A stretch of DNA of 64,000 nucleotides from Maricaulis salignorans (GTDB lineage Bacteria > Pseudomonadota > Alphaproteobacteria > Caulobacterales > Maricaulaceae): contig NZ_FNHG01000019.1 of the NCBI RefSeq assembly GCF_900103475.1, positions 1 to 64,000 of the forward strand, given 5' to 3'. A program made the position numbers and the translations under genes. Positions 16,601 to 25,273 of this stretch are shown here, one piece after another; position 1 is the first letter of the stretch; every line of letters starts with the position of its first letter. The notes below the pieces were generated by a model. It did not search any database and was not told the DNA's origin. It saw only the letters and a program-made list of their open reading frames with translations.

Positions 16601-17506
16601 CTATTTGTATTGTGGACGCAGCCAGACGCCGTTTGCGGCATCGGTTGGCAGTCCCGTGTCCGGATCATAGACGCCGCGGCGCAGATTATTGCGGCGATTG
16701 ATCTCGCTGGCCGCCGGGCGCTTTTCACCATCACCGAGCGCCGTGGCGAGCGCGGCCAGGTCGCGGGCCAGATTGGCGAACTCATCCATTTCCATCGCGA
16801 ACGGGTGGTCCGGCCCGGTGCTGGTCCGGTCGAAAGTGACATGTTTCTCGATCACCGTGGCACCCAGCGCTGCCGCTGCGATCGGCGCGACATGGCCCGG
16901 CGAATGATCCGACAATCCCACCGGTAAGCCGAAGGCCGATTTCAGCGTCGTGATGGCGTTGAGATTGAGATCCTCCCAGCTGGGCGGATAGCTCGCCGTG
17001 CATTGCAGCACCGTCAGATCGGTACAGCCGGCGGCTTGCACCGTTTTGATCGCCGCCTCGACCTCTTCCAGGTAACTCGCCCCGGTTGACATGATGACGG
17101 CCTTGCCGGTGGTGGCGACCTTCTCGAGCAGAGGCGTGAAGGTCAGGTCACCCGAGGCGATCTTGTAGCGTTTGACGCCCAGTGCCTCGAGCTTGTCGAC
17201 AGCCTCCAGTTCAAACGGGGTCGACATGAATTCGATGCCGTTTTCGTCACAGCAGGCCTTGAGCTCGGGCAACCAGTGATCAGGCAGGCCCTGATTGGTG
17301 AAGGCAGCATAGCGTGGGTTGTCGATCCATTCTCCGCTCGCGGCATCCTTCGCCTTGCGGGCGATCAGGCCTTCGCGCGTCAGGGACTGGAATTTGGCGA
17401 TCTGCGCGCCAGCCTTCGCGCTGGCTTCGATATAGCGCTTGGCCTCGTCGAGGCTGCCGCCATGATTGGAGCCGATCTCGGCGATCAGTGTGATGGCAGG
17501 GCTCAT
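16601..17506 (-). CDS. NeuB-family nonulosonate synthase lacking the SAF domain
   Basis: Predicted PEP-dependent condensing enzyme of 301 residues, related to N-acetylneuraminate, legionaminate and pseudaminate synthases. The TIM-barrel motifs are present: IAEIGSNHGG, AKFQSLTREG, IEFMSTPFE, KIASGDLTF, MSTGASYLEE, LQCTASYPP, VGLSDHSPGH, VIEKHVTFDR and DHPFAMEMDEF. The family normally continues with a ~60-residue SAF (antifreeze-like) domain that covers the active site of the partner subunit. Here the chain stops after RRGVYDPDTGLP plus about 14 residues. PseI at 29843-30928 in this window does have that domain. It is the last gene of the minus-strand operon, overlapping the CMP-transferase gene by four bases. 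Confidence 0.85.
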   Translation of the reverse strand: MSPAITLIAEIGSNHGGSLDEAKRYIEASAKAGAQIAKFQSLTREGLIARKAKDAASGEWIDNPRYAAFTNQGLPDHWLPELKACCDENGIEFMSTPFELEAVDKLEALGVKRYKIASGDLTFTPLLEKVATTGKAVIMSTGASYLEEVEAAIKTVQAAGCTDLTVLQCTASYPPSWEDLNLNAITTLKSAFGLPVGLSDHSPGHVAPIAAAALGATVIEKHVTFDRTSTGPDHPFAMEMDEFANLARDLAALATALGDGEKRPAASEINRRNNLRRGVYDPDTGLPTDAANGVWLRPQYK

Positions 17507-18231
17507 GAGGCTGATCCTTGTTGCGCGGACCGGGCAGGCGCGATCTCGGCCAGCAGGGCGCAGATATGTCCGGTATCGACCGGCCAGCCGCGCGCCTCGA
17601 GGCTGGAGTGGATCATGCGGACAAAGTCCAGCTCGGCGGCGGTGTCGACCGACAGGTCGTACTCGGGGTGATGCAGCGCTTCCGGGAAGGCGAGGGTGAG
17701 GCAGCGATAGGCGTCCGGGTTTTCACGCACCTTGATCGTCACATGCTCGCGCTCGCGGTCCGTTGTGGCGCCGTCGCCATCAATCTGGCGCAGCACGCGC
17801 GTCTCGACGATTTCCGCGCGCAGGCCCTTGGGAAGATGACCGGCCTCGGGCCGGGTGTATTCGGCGCCGTGCGCCTGGTGTTCGGCGACGCAGCGCGCAA
17901 TCACGTCCGGGTCGCGAAACGGGCTGTCCGAGGTGATGCGAACCAGTGTGTCGGCGAGCGTCATATCGGCGGCGAGGACGAAACGGCTCAGCACATCGCG
18001 TTCGGAACCGCGGCAGACGCGGATGCCTTCGGCTTTGGCGAGGGCCGCGATGACATTGTCGCGCCGGGCCTGTGTCGTGGCGATTACGAGCTCGTCGACG
18101 CCTTCGATCCGGCGCAGGCGGCGGCATTGATAGGCCAGCAGCGACACGTCGTCATGCAGCGGCTCGAGAATCTTCCCGGGCAGTCGGCTGGAGCCCATGC
18201 GGGCCTGGATGACGGCGATTGTACGCTTCAT
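17503..18231 (-). CDS. SpsF/NeuA-like sugar nucleotidyltransferase
   Basis: Cytidylyltransferase-fold protein of 242 residues. The N-terminal nucleotide-binding signature is IAVIQARMGSSRLPGKILEP, followed by RGSERDVLSRF and the metal-site region VRITSDSPFRDPDVI. This SpsF-like branch is often annotated as spore-coat polysaccharide cytidylyltransferase and commonly replaces NeuA/PseF in nonulosonic acid loci. Predicted role: CMP activation of the sugar made by the adjacent NeuB-like enzyme. Four-base ATGA-type overlaps with both neighbours (17503-17506 and 18228-18231) show translational coupling. A paralogue (33954-34739) serves the pse cluster. Confidence 0.82.
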   Translation of the reverse strand: MKRTIAVIQARMGSSRLPGKILEPLHDDVSLLAYQCRRLRRIEGVDELVIATTQARRDNVIAALAKAEGIRVCRGSERDVLSRFVLAADMTLADTLVRITSDSPFRDPDVIARCVAEHQAHGAEYTRPEAGHLPKGLRAEIVETRVLRQIDGDGATTDREREHVTIKVRENPDAYRCLTLAFPEALHHPEYDLSVDTAAELDFVRMIHSSLEARGWPVDTGHICALLAEIAPARSAQQGSAS

Positions 18232-19277
18232 GTGATGCCCTTAACACCGAGTGGAACTTCCACGTCCTGCCAGGAGCGGACCATGCGCATTGGAGCATAG
18301 GGCGGAATGGTTGACGGGATATGGCCATCCAGATGCTCCGCTCCCGCGAGCATGCGCACCAGCAGGGCCGGGACATTCAGGCCGGCCAGCGTCATCAGAT
18401 AGCCAAAGCCCCACATGCGCGGATTGATCTCCAGCAGATAGGGCAAGGCGTCCGGCGAGGGGCGTTTCAGCTCGACGGCGGCCAGACCGTGCCAGGGGCC
18501 GGTGGCGCGCAGCACGGCGAGGCCGGCTTCTGTGAGGCGGGCATCGACGACGGTTTCGCCGGCAATGGCGGCGCCGCCGCTGGGGGGATTGGTTTGCAGC
18601 TTGCGATGCAGAGTGGAGATCACCAGCTCGCCGCGATTCCAGAGCGTGCCGATGGTGTAGATCGTCTCGGGACCGCCGGGGATGCGCTGTTGCACCAGGC
18701 TTGGGCCGTGCTCCGCGACGGTCTGCGGCCAGTCGCGTTTGAGTGTTGCCATATCGGCCGGATAGCTCACACCGCGTGCACCGCGCGAGCAGCGTGGTTT
18801 GAGCACGCAGGGGAAATCGCCATCCCAGCTGTCCAGATCTGCGGCCGTGTCTGGTTGCAAAGTGCGCGGCAGCGGCAAACCGGCCTCGGCGATGCGGGTG
18901 AGCAGCAGGCCCTTATCGATCCCGAAGCGCAAAACCTCCGGGTCAGGCACCGGTACGCGCAGGCCCTGACGCGCCCAATCGCGGGCGACCGGCGCGAGGG
19001 CGGCGGCTTCGGCTTCCGAACCGGGAATGATGATGTCGAGCTGGTGAGTTGCACAGATCTCGCGCACGGCGGCGCGATAGGCGTCGGCATTGCCGGCTGC
19101 GGGCAGGAGCCGGGCTTCCACGCCCGGTTCGAACAGGCCGGCCGCGAGGGGGTTGAGATCCGCAGCGACGATCTTCAGCGCGCTGTCGGCCAGTTTGAGC
19201 GAGCGGACCGTGCCCAGGCCAGGCGGGGCACCAACGCCTGTGACCAGAACGCCGCTGGAGAGCTCATGCAGCATCAT
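18228..19277 (-). CDS. ATP-grasp domain ligase
   Basis: ATP-grasp enzyme of 349 residues. The N-terminal Rossmann-like pre-ATP-grasp region (GVLVTGVGAPPGLGTVRSLK) is followed by the ATP-binding lid and core (FPCVLKPRCSRGARGVSYP) and the metal-binding end ELKRPSPDALPYLLEINPR. ATP-grasp enzymes form carboxylate-amine, carboxylate-thiol or similar bonds through an acyl phosphate. The position between a sulfotransferase and a CMP-transferase gene, with four-base overlaps on both sides, suggests it attaches an amine or amino acid to the sugar or a precursor. That is inference; the substrate is unknown. CarB-like ATP-grasp proteins recur in surface polysaccharide loci. Confidence 0.8.
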   Translation of the reverse strand: MMLHELSSGVLVTGVGAPPGLGTVRSLKLADSALKIVAADLNPLAAGLFEPGVEARLLPAAGNADAYRAAVREICATHQLDIIIPGSEAEAAALAPVARDWARQGLRVPVPDPEVLRFGIDKGLLLTRIAEAGLPLPRTLQPDTAADLDSWDGDFPCVLKPRCSRGARGVSYPADMATLKRDWPQTVAEHGPSLVQQRIPGGPETIYTIGTLWNRGELVISTLHRKLQTNPPSGGAAIAGETVVDARLTEAGLAVLRATGPWHGLAAVELKRPSPDALPYLLEINPRMWGFGYLMTLAGLNVPALLVRMLAGAEHLDGHIPSTIPPYAPMRMVRSWQDVEVPLGVKGIT

Positions 19278-20251
19278 GCCGGCCTCCAGGCGTCGAGCGA
19301 CCGGCCGAGCAGGCGTTCCAGTGCGTCAATTTCCGGTGCGAAGCGAGCCTCCAGCATGGCGCGGATATCCGCATCCATCGGCGGGACCTGCACCGGCGCT
19401 GCACCCGGTGGTGGGTAGACGCCATCGGCCGTCGAGGCTGACGATATACCGGTGACCGGCGCCACCAGTTCGGCATGCAGGGCTTCGAAACTCTCCGCCG
19501 TGCGGTGGTCGTAGTCGCCTGCGAGAACAGGAAGTTTGGCCGCTGGGATGCCGCCGGTATTATAGCGCTCCTGCAGCGAGACCGGTGCATCGGGATCAAG
19601 GTCGAGAAATTCGAATATGCGGCGCATCGTGCCGGGGGCGTCGCGGTCGAGCTCGTCCTGGAGCAGGACAAGACGATGATCGAACCGCTGCATCCAGGGC
19701 TGGAGCTTGCCGACATAGCGGCCGGTCTCGGTGTAGAGCCATTGGAAGCCCCAATTCGCCGCCTTGCGCCCGGCTTCGATTTCGAGGGTCTTGGCGAAGG
19801 AGAGAAATTCGGCATCGCGTCGGACATTCTGCAGATAATGCGACCAGGCACGATCAACCGGATTGCGCAATATGGCGATGATCCGGGTTGCCGGTCCGCA
19901 CAGTGACAGCGCCTGCGGTGCGGCGATATCGGCATAGGCGAGATAGTCCGGCGAGACATCGCCGGCGCGGCTCTCATTGCCGCGCTTGGCGAAAAGGGCC
20001 TGGTAGTCGGCCGCAGAGCCTGGTGCGTCGAAATGGTAGAAGGCGGGCCAATGGACCGCGCCCTTCCAGATGTCCGAGAAGAAGCGGCCTTCCTTGCGCG
20101 TGGGCGAAAGGAAAATATCCGGATGTTGTCGCAGGTAATGATAGAGCGAGGTGGTGCCGGATTTCGGCGCCCCGATGACCAGAAAGTCCGGCCATCCGGT
20201 GGGGGGCGGCGCCCCTGGGCCGGGGTGTTGATGTATTGGTGCGTTACCCAC
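19274..20251 (-). CDS. Sulfotransferase (PAPS-dependent, NDST-like)
   Basis: Cytosolic sulfotransferase of 325 residues. The 5'-phosphosulfate loop is FLVIGAPKSGTTSLYHYL near residue 24, and the 3'-phosphate site is RNPVDRAWSHYLQN. Both are canonical PAPS contacts. A Pro/Gly-rich N terminus precedes the fold. The stop overlaps the start of the ATP-grasp gene by four bases; the upstream PseG-like gene ends 69 bases away. Predicted role: O- or N-sulfation of a carbohydrate, most likely the product of this operon. No PAPS-synthesis genes are in the window. Confidence 0.85.
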   Translation of the reverse strand: MGNAPIHQHPGPGAPPPTGWPDFLVIGAPKSGTTSLYHYLRQHPDIFLSPTRKEGRFFSDIWKGAVHWPAFYHFDAPGSAADYQALFAKRGNESRAGDVSPDYLAYADIAAPQALSLCGPATRIIAILRNPVDRAWSHYLQNVRRDAEFLSFAKTLEIEAGRKAANWGFQWLYTETGRYVGKLQPWMQRFDHRLVLLQDELDRDAPGTMRRIFEFLDLDPDAPVSLQERYNTGGIPAAKLPVLAGDYDHRTAESFEALHAELVAPVTGISSASTADGVYPPPGAAPVQVPPMDADIRAMLEARFAPEIDALERLLGRSLDAWRPA

Positions 20252-20320
20252 CCTGGTCTCCCTCGGAGCGGCCGATTGGCTGCTTCTGTGTTGGCTTGGA
20301 CTGGAAATACTGCGCCTGAT

Positions 20321-21337
20321 TCAGGCCGCCGGACCAGCCGCCGTCCTTGAAATGGTTGAATTTAGCTGTGTCTGTGTCGCTGAAACGAGATGTGAAATGC
20401 GGCTTGCCACACGGTCGGCGCCGCGGCCATCGACCGCTGCCTCGCTGGCCCGGGCAAGGGCCTGGCGCCGGGCCGGTGCTTCCAGCAGACCGCGCAGGGC
20501 CTGCCGTAAATCTTCAGCAAAGCCGGTGGCTGTGGGATCCAGGCTGAGCCCGAGTCCAAGCGCCGCGAATTGCCGGGCCCGTTCGCGCTGGTTGGCTGCG
20601 ATCGGCAGGGCGATGGCCGCGAGACCGGTCGCTGCCGCCTCATGCAGAGTGGTTCCGGCGCCGAGAATGGCAATATCGGCCGCGCACAGCTCGGCCAGAA
20701 GACCAGCCTCGGGCAGGGCGGTCGTGCCTGGCGCTGCCCGTTTGATGTCGATCATGACACCTTCGAGTTCGGGCAGGTTATCCAGGGCCGCCAGCACAGC
20801 CTCCAGCACCGGTGTTTCGCTGCCCCCGAGCGAGATCAGCAGGCGTCGCGCCTGTGGCCAAATGGTGCGTGGCGGGCGGCTGGCATAGTCGGGGGCGAGG
20901 AGAATGTGCTCGCGGCCCTCGCAGACCTGCATCAGCGCACCCGTCTGGGTCGGTTCGAATCCCTGGCGGATGTAGAGATCGGCCTCGGCGTCACCGTGAT
21001 TGTTGCCGACCAGCGCCAGCCAGAATCCGGCGCGGCGCAGCTGGGCACACAGCGGGGCGTCCGTGATCTGCCAGTCAGCAATCAGGCCGTCGATACGCGC
21101 ATCGGTGAGGGCGGGAAGCAGGCTCCCGTCCGTGTCACCCCCGGCCGGGATGGGCCGGACTTCAATGCGACTGGCGAGGCTGGCGGGTATGGCATGTGGC
21201 GTCTGGCTGAACCAGATGAGCGCATGCCCCGCATCCAGCAGGGCCTGCGCCAGCGCAGCACACCGTATCACGTGACCGAAGCCGAGACGGCTATCGCCAT
21301 CGGCGCGGATCGCGAGACGGGCGTGCGTGCCGGTCAT
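20321..21337 (-). CDS. PseG-like UDP-sugar hydrolase / GT-B protein
   Basis: Protein of 338 residues resembling PseG, the hydrolase that removes UDP from the 2,4-diacetamido-trideoxy-altrose precursor. Visible motifs: LAIRADGDSRLGFGHVIRC near the N terminus with the conserved His, LLISLGGSETP, and the GT-B nucleotide-binding stretch LGAGTTLHEAAATGLAAIAL. The ATG at 21337 overlaps the stop of the FlmG-like gene by four bases; the longer upstream reading has no ribosome site. It is a paralogue of the clearer PseG at 31700-32758, with considerable divergence, suggesting a different substrate. It could instead be an inactive or transferase-type homologue. Confidence 0.78.
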   Translation of the reverse strand: MTGTHARLAIRADGDSRLGFGHVIRCAALAQALLDAGHALIWFSQTPHAIPASLASRIEVRPIPAGGDTDGSLLPALTDARIDGLIADWQITDAPLCAQLRRAGFWLALVGNNHGDAEADLYIRQGFEPTQTGALMQVCEGREHILLAPDYASRPPRTIWPQARRLLISLGGSETPVLEAVLAALDNLPELEGVMIDIKRAAPGTTALPEAGLLAELCAADIAILGAGTTLHEAAATGLAAIALPIAANQRERARQFAALGLGLSLDPTATGFAEDLRQALRGLLEAPARRQALARASEAAVDGRGADRVASRISHLVSATQTQLNSTISRTAAGPAA

Positions 21338-23118
21338 TTCCGGTCTTTGACGAATTGCTCCAGATCGGATGCGACCCGCGGCATGATATTGTTGAAGTCC
21401 CGGAAGCCAGTGCCGAAAAACGACCGGGTTTGGGGATACCATTGCATGTGATCGGTGCCGAGCAGCGGCCAGGCCGTCGACCGCGCGTGAATGAACCAGA
21501 CGCGGCCACCGGACGCAGCCGCCAGATTGCTGGTCGCATTCATCGGTCCGATCACCAGGTCACAGCTTGAGGCGAAGGCGGCGATATCATCGAGATCCAT
21601 TTTGAGGTCGATGCCCTGGGGCTGGTGGATGTCGACGCCAAACATGTCCTTGGCTTGCTGAAGTTCCCTGGCGATCTCGCCATATTGAAGGTTGATGAAA
21701 TTGACGCCGTCGACCGCGAAAATCGGCTTCCAGTCCTCGAACTCGGAGAAGAAGCGCGCTCGCCGGACGGTCATTTTCAATGACTTCCAGAGAATGCCGA
21801 CTTTCAACCCGTCGCCGATCTGGTCGAGATAGTCGCGCCACACCCCGACGCGCTCGGGATCGGGCGTGAGAAAGGCGGGGCGTTTGGGGAAGCTCTCAAG
21901 CGATGGCCGCAGGGCGATCAGGGGATCGCCCATCGGCGTCCAGTAATCGGCCCCGTCATCGAGATGATTGGCGGTGCGCACATCGCGTCCCTCAAGTTTG
22001 ACGGAGGTGTGGTTGCCGACCCTGGCTTGGGGCAGGGAACGCTGGACCAGTGGCACCAGTCTGTACTCGCAGGCAATTCTCAGCTCGCCTTCCGGGCCGA
22101 TCGCGTCGATCAATTCCTGCGCGGTATTCAGGAAGAGCACTTCATCGCCGAGGCCTTGTTCGCCGACCAGGACGACGATCTTGCCCTTGATGTCGGCGAG
22201 GTCATGGCTCTCCCAGCGCGGGCAGTTCATCGCGAAAATCGTCGCCTGCGCATTGTTCGGGTCAAGACGGCCCTGTTGAGCTTTCCAACCCTCCTCGACG
22301 CGCCCGCAGGCCAGCAGGAGCAGGGAGCGGCCATGTTCCATTGTCGCCCGATCGGCTGCGTCCTGAGGGTTTCTCAGGGCGAGTTCAAAATGTTCCACGG
22401 CTTCGAACGGCTTGCCCAGCAGCTCATACATATTCGCCATGTTGTTGTGAGCACGGGCGAAATTGGGATCCAGCCGCAGGGCTTCTCTGAAAAAAGTCGT
22501 GGCGCCGGCCGGGTCACCGGACTCGGCGAGGACGGTGCCGAGCGAGTTCCACAATTCGATATTTTCCGGGTGCTGGAAAATTGCAGTCCGCAGGATCTCG
22601 ATCGCATCCTCGATCCGGGCCTGGTCCCGCAAGACGCTGGCCAGATTGGTGACTCCGCTGAGATTGCCCGGATCGATCTGGACGCAGAGCCGGTAGAATT
22701 TCTCGGCGGCGTCAAGCATGTCCAGCTTCCACGCGACAATGCCCATATTGAGATAGACCTCGGCATCTTTCGGGTCGAGCTTCCAGGCGCGTTCATAGTA
22801 TTCGAGGGCTTTGGACAGGCGCCCGACGCGGAACAGGACCAGGCCGACCGCGTGGTTCGTCAGGGCAATGTCCGGAGCCATGTCGAGGGCCCGCAGGACG
22901 TATTTCGAGGCTTCCTGGTGATCGCCCGCGTCGGACAGCTTGATCCCGCGGGTGACGAGACTGGTGGCCTTGCGGTATTTGTCGCGCTGCGCTTTCGGCA
23001 CAACGCCCAGGCGAAGCTCCGTGCTGAGGCGGCCGCGCGATCCGCGCGCGCCGACCGCATCATTCTTTGCGGACTCGGCCTCGGCGGTAAACTCGTCAAT
23101 CAGGGCAGCGTCGGTCAT
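21334..23118 (-). CDS. flmG: TPR-glycosyltransferase, FlmG-like flagellin glycosyltransferase candidate
   Basis: Two-part protein of 594 residues. Residues about 45-280 are tetratricopeptide repeats (for example ALEYYERAWKLDPKDAEVY and EILRTAIFQHPENIELW). Residues about 310-590 are a GT-B-like transferase domain beginning VVLVGEQGLGDEVLFLNTAQ and ending with LVIGPMNATSNLAAASGG and MQWYPQTRSF. This architecture matches Caulobacter FlmG, in which TPRs bind flagellins and the C-terminal domain attaches pseudaminic acid. It is first in the minus-strand sugar operon and divergent from flbT-flaF and the flagellins, which supports the call. A role on another protein substrate remains possible. No signal peptide; cytoplasmic. 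Confidence 0.75.
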   Translation of the reverse strand: MTDAALIDEFTAEAESAKNDAVGARGSRGRLSTELRLGVVPKAQRDKYRKATSLVTRGIKLSDAGDHQEASKYVLRALDMAPDIALTNHAVGLVLFRVGRLSKALEYYERAWKLDPKDAEVYLNMGIVAWKLDMLDAAEKFYRLCVQIDPGNLSGVTNLASVLRDQARIEDAIEILRTAIFQHPENIELWNSLGTVLAESGDPAGATTFFREALRLDPNFARAHNNMANMYELLGKPFEAVEHFELALRNPQDAADRATMEHGRSLLLLACGRVEEGWKAQQGRLDPNNAQATIFAMNCPRWESHDLADIKGKIVVLVGEQGLGDEVLFLNTAQELIDAIGPEGELRIACEYRLVPLVQRSLPQARVGNHTSVKLEGRDVRTANHLDDGADYWTPMGDPLIALRPSLESFPKRPAFLTPDPERVGVWRDYLDQIGDGLKVGILWKSLKMTVRRARFFSEFEDWKPIFAVDGVNFINLQYGEIARELQQAKDMFGVDIHQPQGIDLKMDLDDIAAFASSCDLVIGPMNATSNLAAASGGRVWFIHARSTAWPLLGTDHMQWYPQTRSFFGTGFRDFNNIMPRVASDLEQFVKDRK

Positions 23119-23310
23119 TCAAAGCCTATCGGGTCTGGTGTGACTGGAATTTCAACCGCAGCTGGACGGGATTCGATTTAAAACTTGCTAACGCGGCCAA
23201 GGCCAGACTTGCTGTTGCCCGGATGTCAGCGAAACCTTTTCTTCACCCCGCTTTGCCAACGTGACGTCTGATAGGGTGCGAATCCGCGCTTCGATGACTG
23301 GAGAATTCTC

Positions 23311-23697
23311 ATGGCCCTGAAAATCTCGCTCAAACCCGGCGAGAAGTTCGTGCTGAACGGAGCCGTGGTGGAGAATGGCGACCGCCGTGCCACGCTTCTG
23401 TTGCAGAACCGGGCTTCGGTGCTTCGTGAGAAGGACATCATGCAGGCCGAGCAGGTCACAACGCCGGCCCGCCACATCTATTTTCCGATCATGATGATGT
23501 ATCTCTCGGATCAGGCAGATGATCTCCAGTACGAGCAATTTGTGCTCCGGATGAATGAATTCATGGGCGCCGTGACGGCGACCGAAATCCTGTCGAGCTG
23601 CGTTACCATCAGTCGCGATGTGATGGCCGGCGAATATTACAAGGCGCTGATGCGCTGCAAGAAATTGATCGAGTTTGAAGAGGAGCGCCTGAAGTAA
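23311..23697 (+). CDS. flbT: Flagellar biosynthesis repressor FlbT
   Basis: FlbT, 128 residues, the RNA-binding post-transcriptional regulator that in Caulobacter destabilises flagellin mRNA until basal body/hook assembly is complete. The characteristic opening [20 protein letters not shown] and the helical C terminus ending [10 protein letters not shown] are full length. GGAGAA lies seven bases before the ATG. The stop and the flaF start overlap by one base (TAATG), so the two are coupled. In alphaproteobacteria FlbT and FlaF act antagonistically on flagellin expression; the flagellin genes follow directly. Confidence 0.95.
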   Translation: MALKISLKPGEKFVLNGAVVENGDRRATLLLQNRASVLREKDIMQAEQVTTPARHIYFPIMMMYLSDQADDLQYEQFVLRMNEFMGAVTATEILSSCVTISRDVMAGEYYKALMRCKKLIEFEEERLK

Positions 23698-24071
23698 TGT
23701 CCTTTCAAGCCTATCAGAAAGCCTCAACCCGGGTGGAAGACCCGCGTTCGACGGAATACCGGTTGTTTGCCCAGGTGACGCGGGCCTTGATGCAGGCGTC
23801 GGAAACCGACCAGATCGAGATATCGAGCCGGATCGACGCGCTCGACTGGAATCGCAGACTCTGGTCCAATCTCGGTGCCGATTGTGCCAGTACCGAGAAC
23901 AAGCTCCCGGAGCAGCTCCGGGCCTCGATCATTTCGCTCTCGCTCTTTGTCTCGAAATACACCTCCCAGGTGATGCGCGGGACCGGCGAGTTTGAAGTCT
24001 TGATCGATCTGAACCGCACGATCATGCAGGGCCTTGCGCCACAGCCGACCGCGGCCAACAGCGCCGCTTGA
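23697..24071 (+). CDS. flaF: Flagellar biosynthesis regulator FlaF
   Basis: FlaF, 124 residues, a helical protein needed for flagellin synthesis and secretion and a partner of flagellin and FlbT in Caulobacter. Recognisable stretches are [26 protein letters not shown]-type segment [14 protein letters not shown], and [20 protein letters not shown]. The start overlaps the flbT stop by one base. A strong hairpin terminator follows, 50 bases downstream, separating this pair from the sigma-54-driven flagellin gene. Confidence 0.95.
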   Translation: MSFQAYQKASTRVEDPRSTEYRLFAQVTRALMQASETDQIEISSRIDALDWNRRLWSNLGADCASTENKLPEQLRASIISLSLFVSKYTSQVMRGTGEFEVLIDLNRTIMQGLAPQPTAANSAA

Positions 24072-24121
24072 CCGGCCGAAAATGGCTGCTGGCATTCAGC
24101 CGCGGCTCCTGCTGAACACCT

Positions 24122-24155
24122 GAAGGCCGGACGCACGCTTGTGCGCCCGGCCTTC
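24122..24155 (+). terminator. Hairpin terminator of flbT-flaF
   Basis: GAAGGCCGG / CCGGCCTTC outer stem with an inner CGCAC-GCTT-GTGCG stem, 50 bases after the flaF stop. No long T-run follows, but the stem is very stable. Confidence 0.65.
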
Positions 24156-24240
24156 CGTCTTCCGGGCGTAGCTGACCGGGCGCCCCGACGCGCGCGGCAT
24201 GCACGCCGGTCTTCCGGTCAACGGTCGAAAGTCCGGCGCA

Positions 24241-24253
24241 GGCAGCTTCTGCC
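24241..24253 (+). promoter_or_regulatory. ftr-like FlbD enhancer site, flagellin 1
   Basis: GGCAGCTTCTGCC, fitting GGCA-N5-TGCC with a 5-base palindromic arm, about 100 bases upstream of the sigma-54 promoter at 24355. Matches the Caulobacter ftr core (CGGCA...TGCCG) bound by FlbD. Confidence 0.55.
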
Positions 24254-24354
24254 GGGTCGGCACAATTGGACTGCACAATCGGGCAAATGCCGGATCCGGC
24301 TTCCCGGTGTCTCCAAAAATTCCCATGAAAACAACTGCTTGCCCGCGCTCCGCG

Positions 24355-24369
24355 TGGCATGGGGATTGC
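24355..24369 (+). promoter_or_regulatory. Sigma-54 promoter, flagellin 1
   Basis: TGGCATG-N4-TTGC with the invariant GG (24356-24357) and GC (24368-24369) at the required 12-base offset. Expected transcription start is near 24381, giving a leader of about 58 bases. Confidence 0.85.
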
Positions 24370-24438
24370 GACTGTCTGGGCAGGACAAAAAGTCCAAGTC
24401 AAGAACGACTTCACCACTTCCAGAATGGAGGAACAATT

Positions 24439-25263
24439 ATGCTTTCAGTGAACACCAACGCCGGAGCCATGGTGGCTCTGCAGAACCTGACGAAAACCAA
24501 CGCTCAAATGACAGAGGTTCAACAGCGGATTAACACCGGCCTTGATGTGGCCGGCGCGAAGGATGATGGCGGCAAGTTCGCCATCGCCCAGCGCATGCGC
24601 GCCCAAGTGGGCGGCTATGCTGTTGTGAAGGATAGCCTCAACCGGTCCCAATCTGTCGTCGACGTCGCGCTTGCGGCGAGCGAGGGCATTTCGGATCTGC
24701 TCATTGAGATGAAGGCAAAGGCACTGGCGGCATCTGATGTTTCTCTCGACTCTGCGTCGCGAACGGCCCTGAACGAAGACTTCAAGGCCATGCGGGATCA
24801 GATTTCGAAGATGGTCAGTACCGCTGAATTCAATGGCACAAACTTGATCAACAATACCGTGACGTCCATCTCTGCCCTGGCAAATGATGACGGTAGCAGC
24901 ACGATCTCCATCGTGGATGAAAACCTCTCGCTCGGGGGCGGTATCGTGACCCTGGGCGCGACGGCTTCCTTCGCGTCGGCGGGTACTGCTGATACGCTTG
25001 CGGGAACGATCTCGACTTCGCTGAATAATCTGAATCTTGCGTTGGCGCGCCTCGGCACGGCATCGAAATCTTTGGAGATTCACGGAGACTTTGTGGTCAA
25101 GCTTTCCGACGCCCTCGAAGTGGGTATTGGAAACCTTGTCGACGCGGACCTGGCAAAAGAAAGCGCACGCCTGCAGTCGCTGCAAGTCAAGCAGCAGCTG
25201 GGGGTTCAGGCACTTTCGATTGCGAATACGGCGCCGCAGACCATCCTTTCCTTCTTCCAGTAG
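24439..25263 (+). CDS. Flagellin 1
   Basis: Flagellar filament subunit of 274 residues, short as in Caulobacter. The conserved D0/D1 N terminus is LSVNTNAGAMVALQNLTKTN plus INTGLDVAGAKDDGGKFAIA, and the C-terminal D0/D1 is NLVDADLAKESARLQSLQVK with QLGVQALSIANTAPQTILSF. The centre is a small Ser/Thr-rich block (NNTVTSISALANDDGSSTIS) that is almost identical in flagellin 2 and is the likely O-glycosylation region. The ATG at 24439 has GGAGG eight bases upstream. Driven by the sigma-54 promoter at 24355 and probably repressed post-transcriptionally by FlbT. Exported by the flagellar type III system. Confidence 0.95.
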   Translation: MLSVNTNAGAMVALQNLTKTNAQMTEVQQRINTGLDVAGAKDDGGKFAIAQRMRAQVGGYAVVKDSLNRSQSVVDVALAASEGISDLLIEMKAKALAASDVSLDSASRTALNEDFKAMRDQISKMVSTAEFNGTNLINNTVTSISALANDDGSSTISIVDENLSLGGGIVTLGATASFASAGTADTLAGTISTSLNNLNLALARLGTASKSLEIHGDFVVKLSDALEVGIGNLVDADLAKESARLQSLQVKQQLGVQALSIANTAPQTILSFFQ

Positions 25264-25273
25264 TTTCGTCGAT

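Larger units (their letters stand above)
24072..24438. other. 367-base regulatory region between flaF and the first flagellin gene
   Basis: No gene. It contains, in order, a terminator hairpin for flbT-flaF (24122-24155), an ftr/FlbD-like palindrome (24241-24253), a shorter GGCA-AA-TGCC palindrome near 24282-24291, a sigma-54 promoter (24355-24369), and the flagellin leader with GGAGG before the ATG. Confidence 0.8.
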
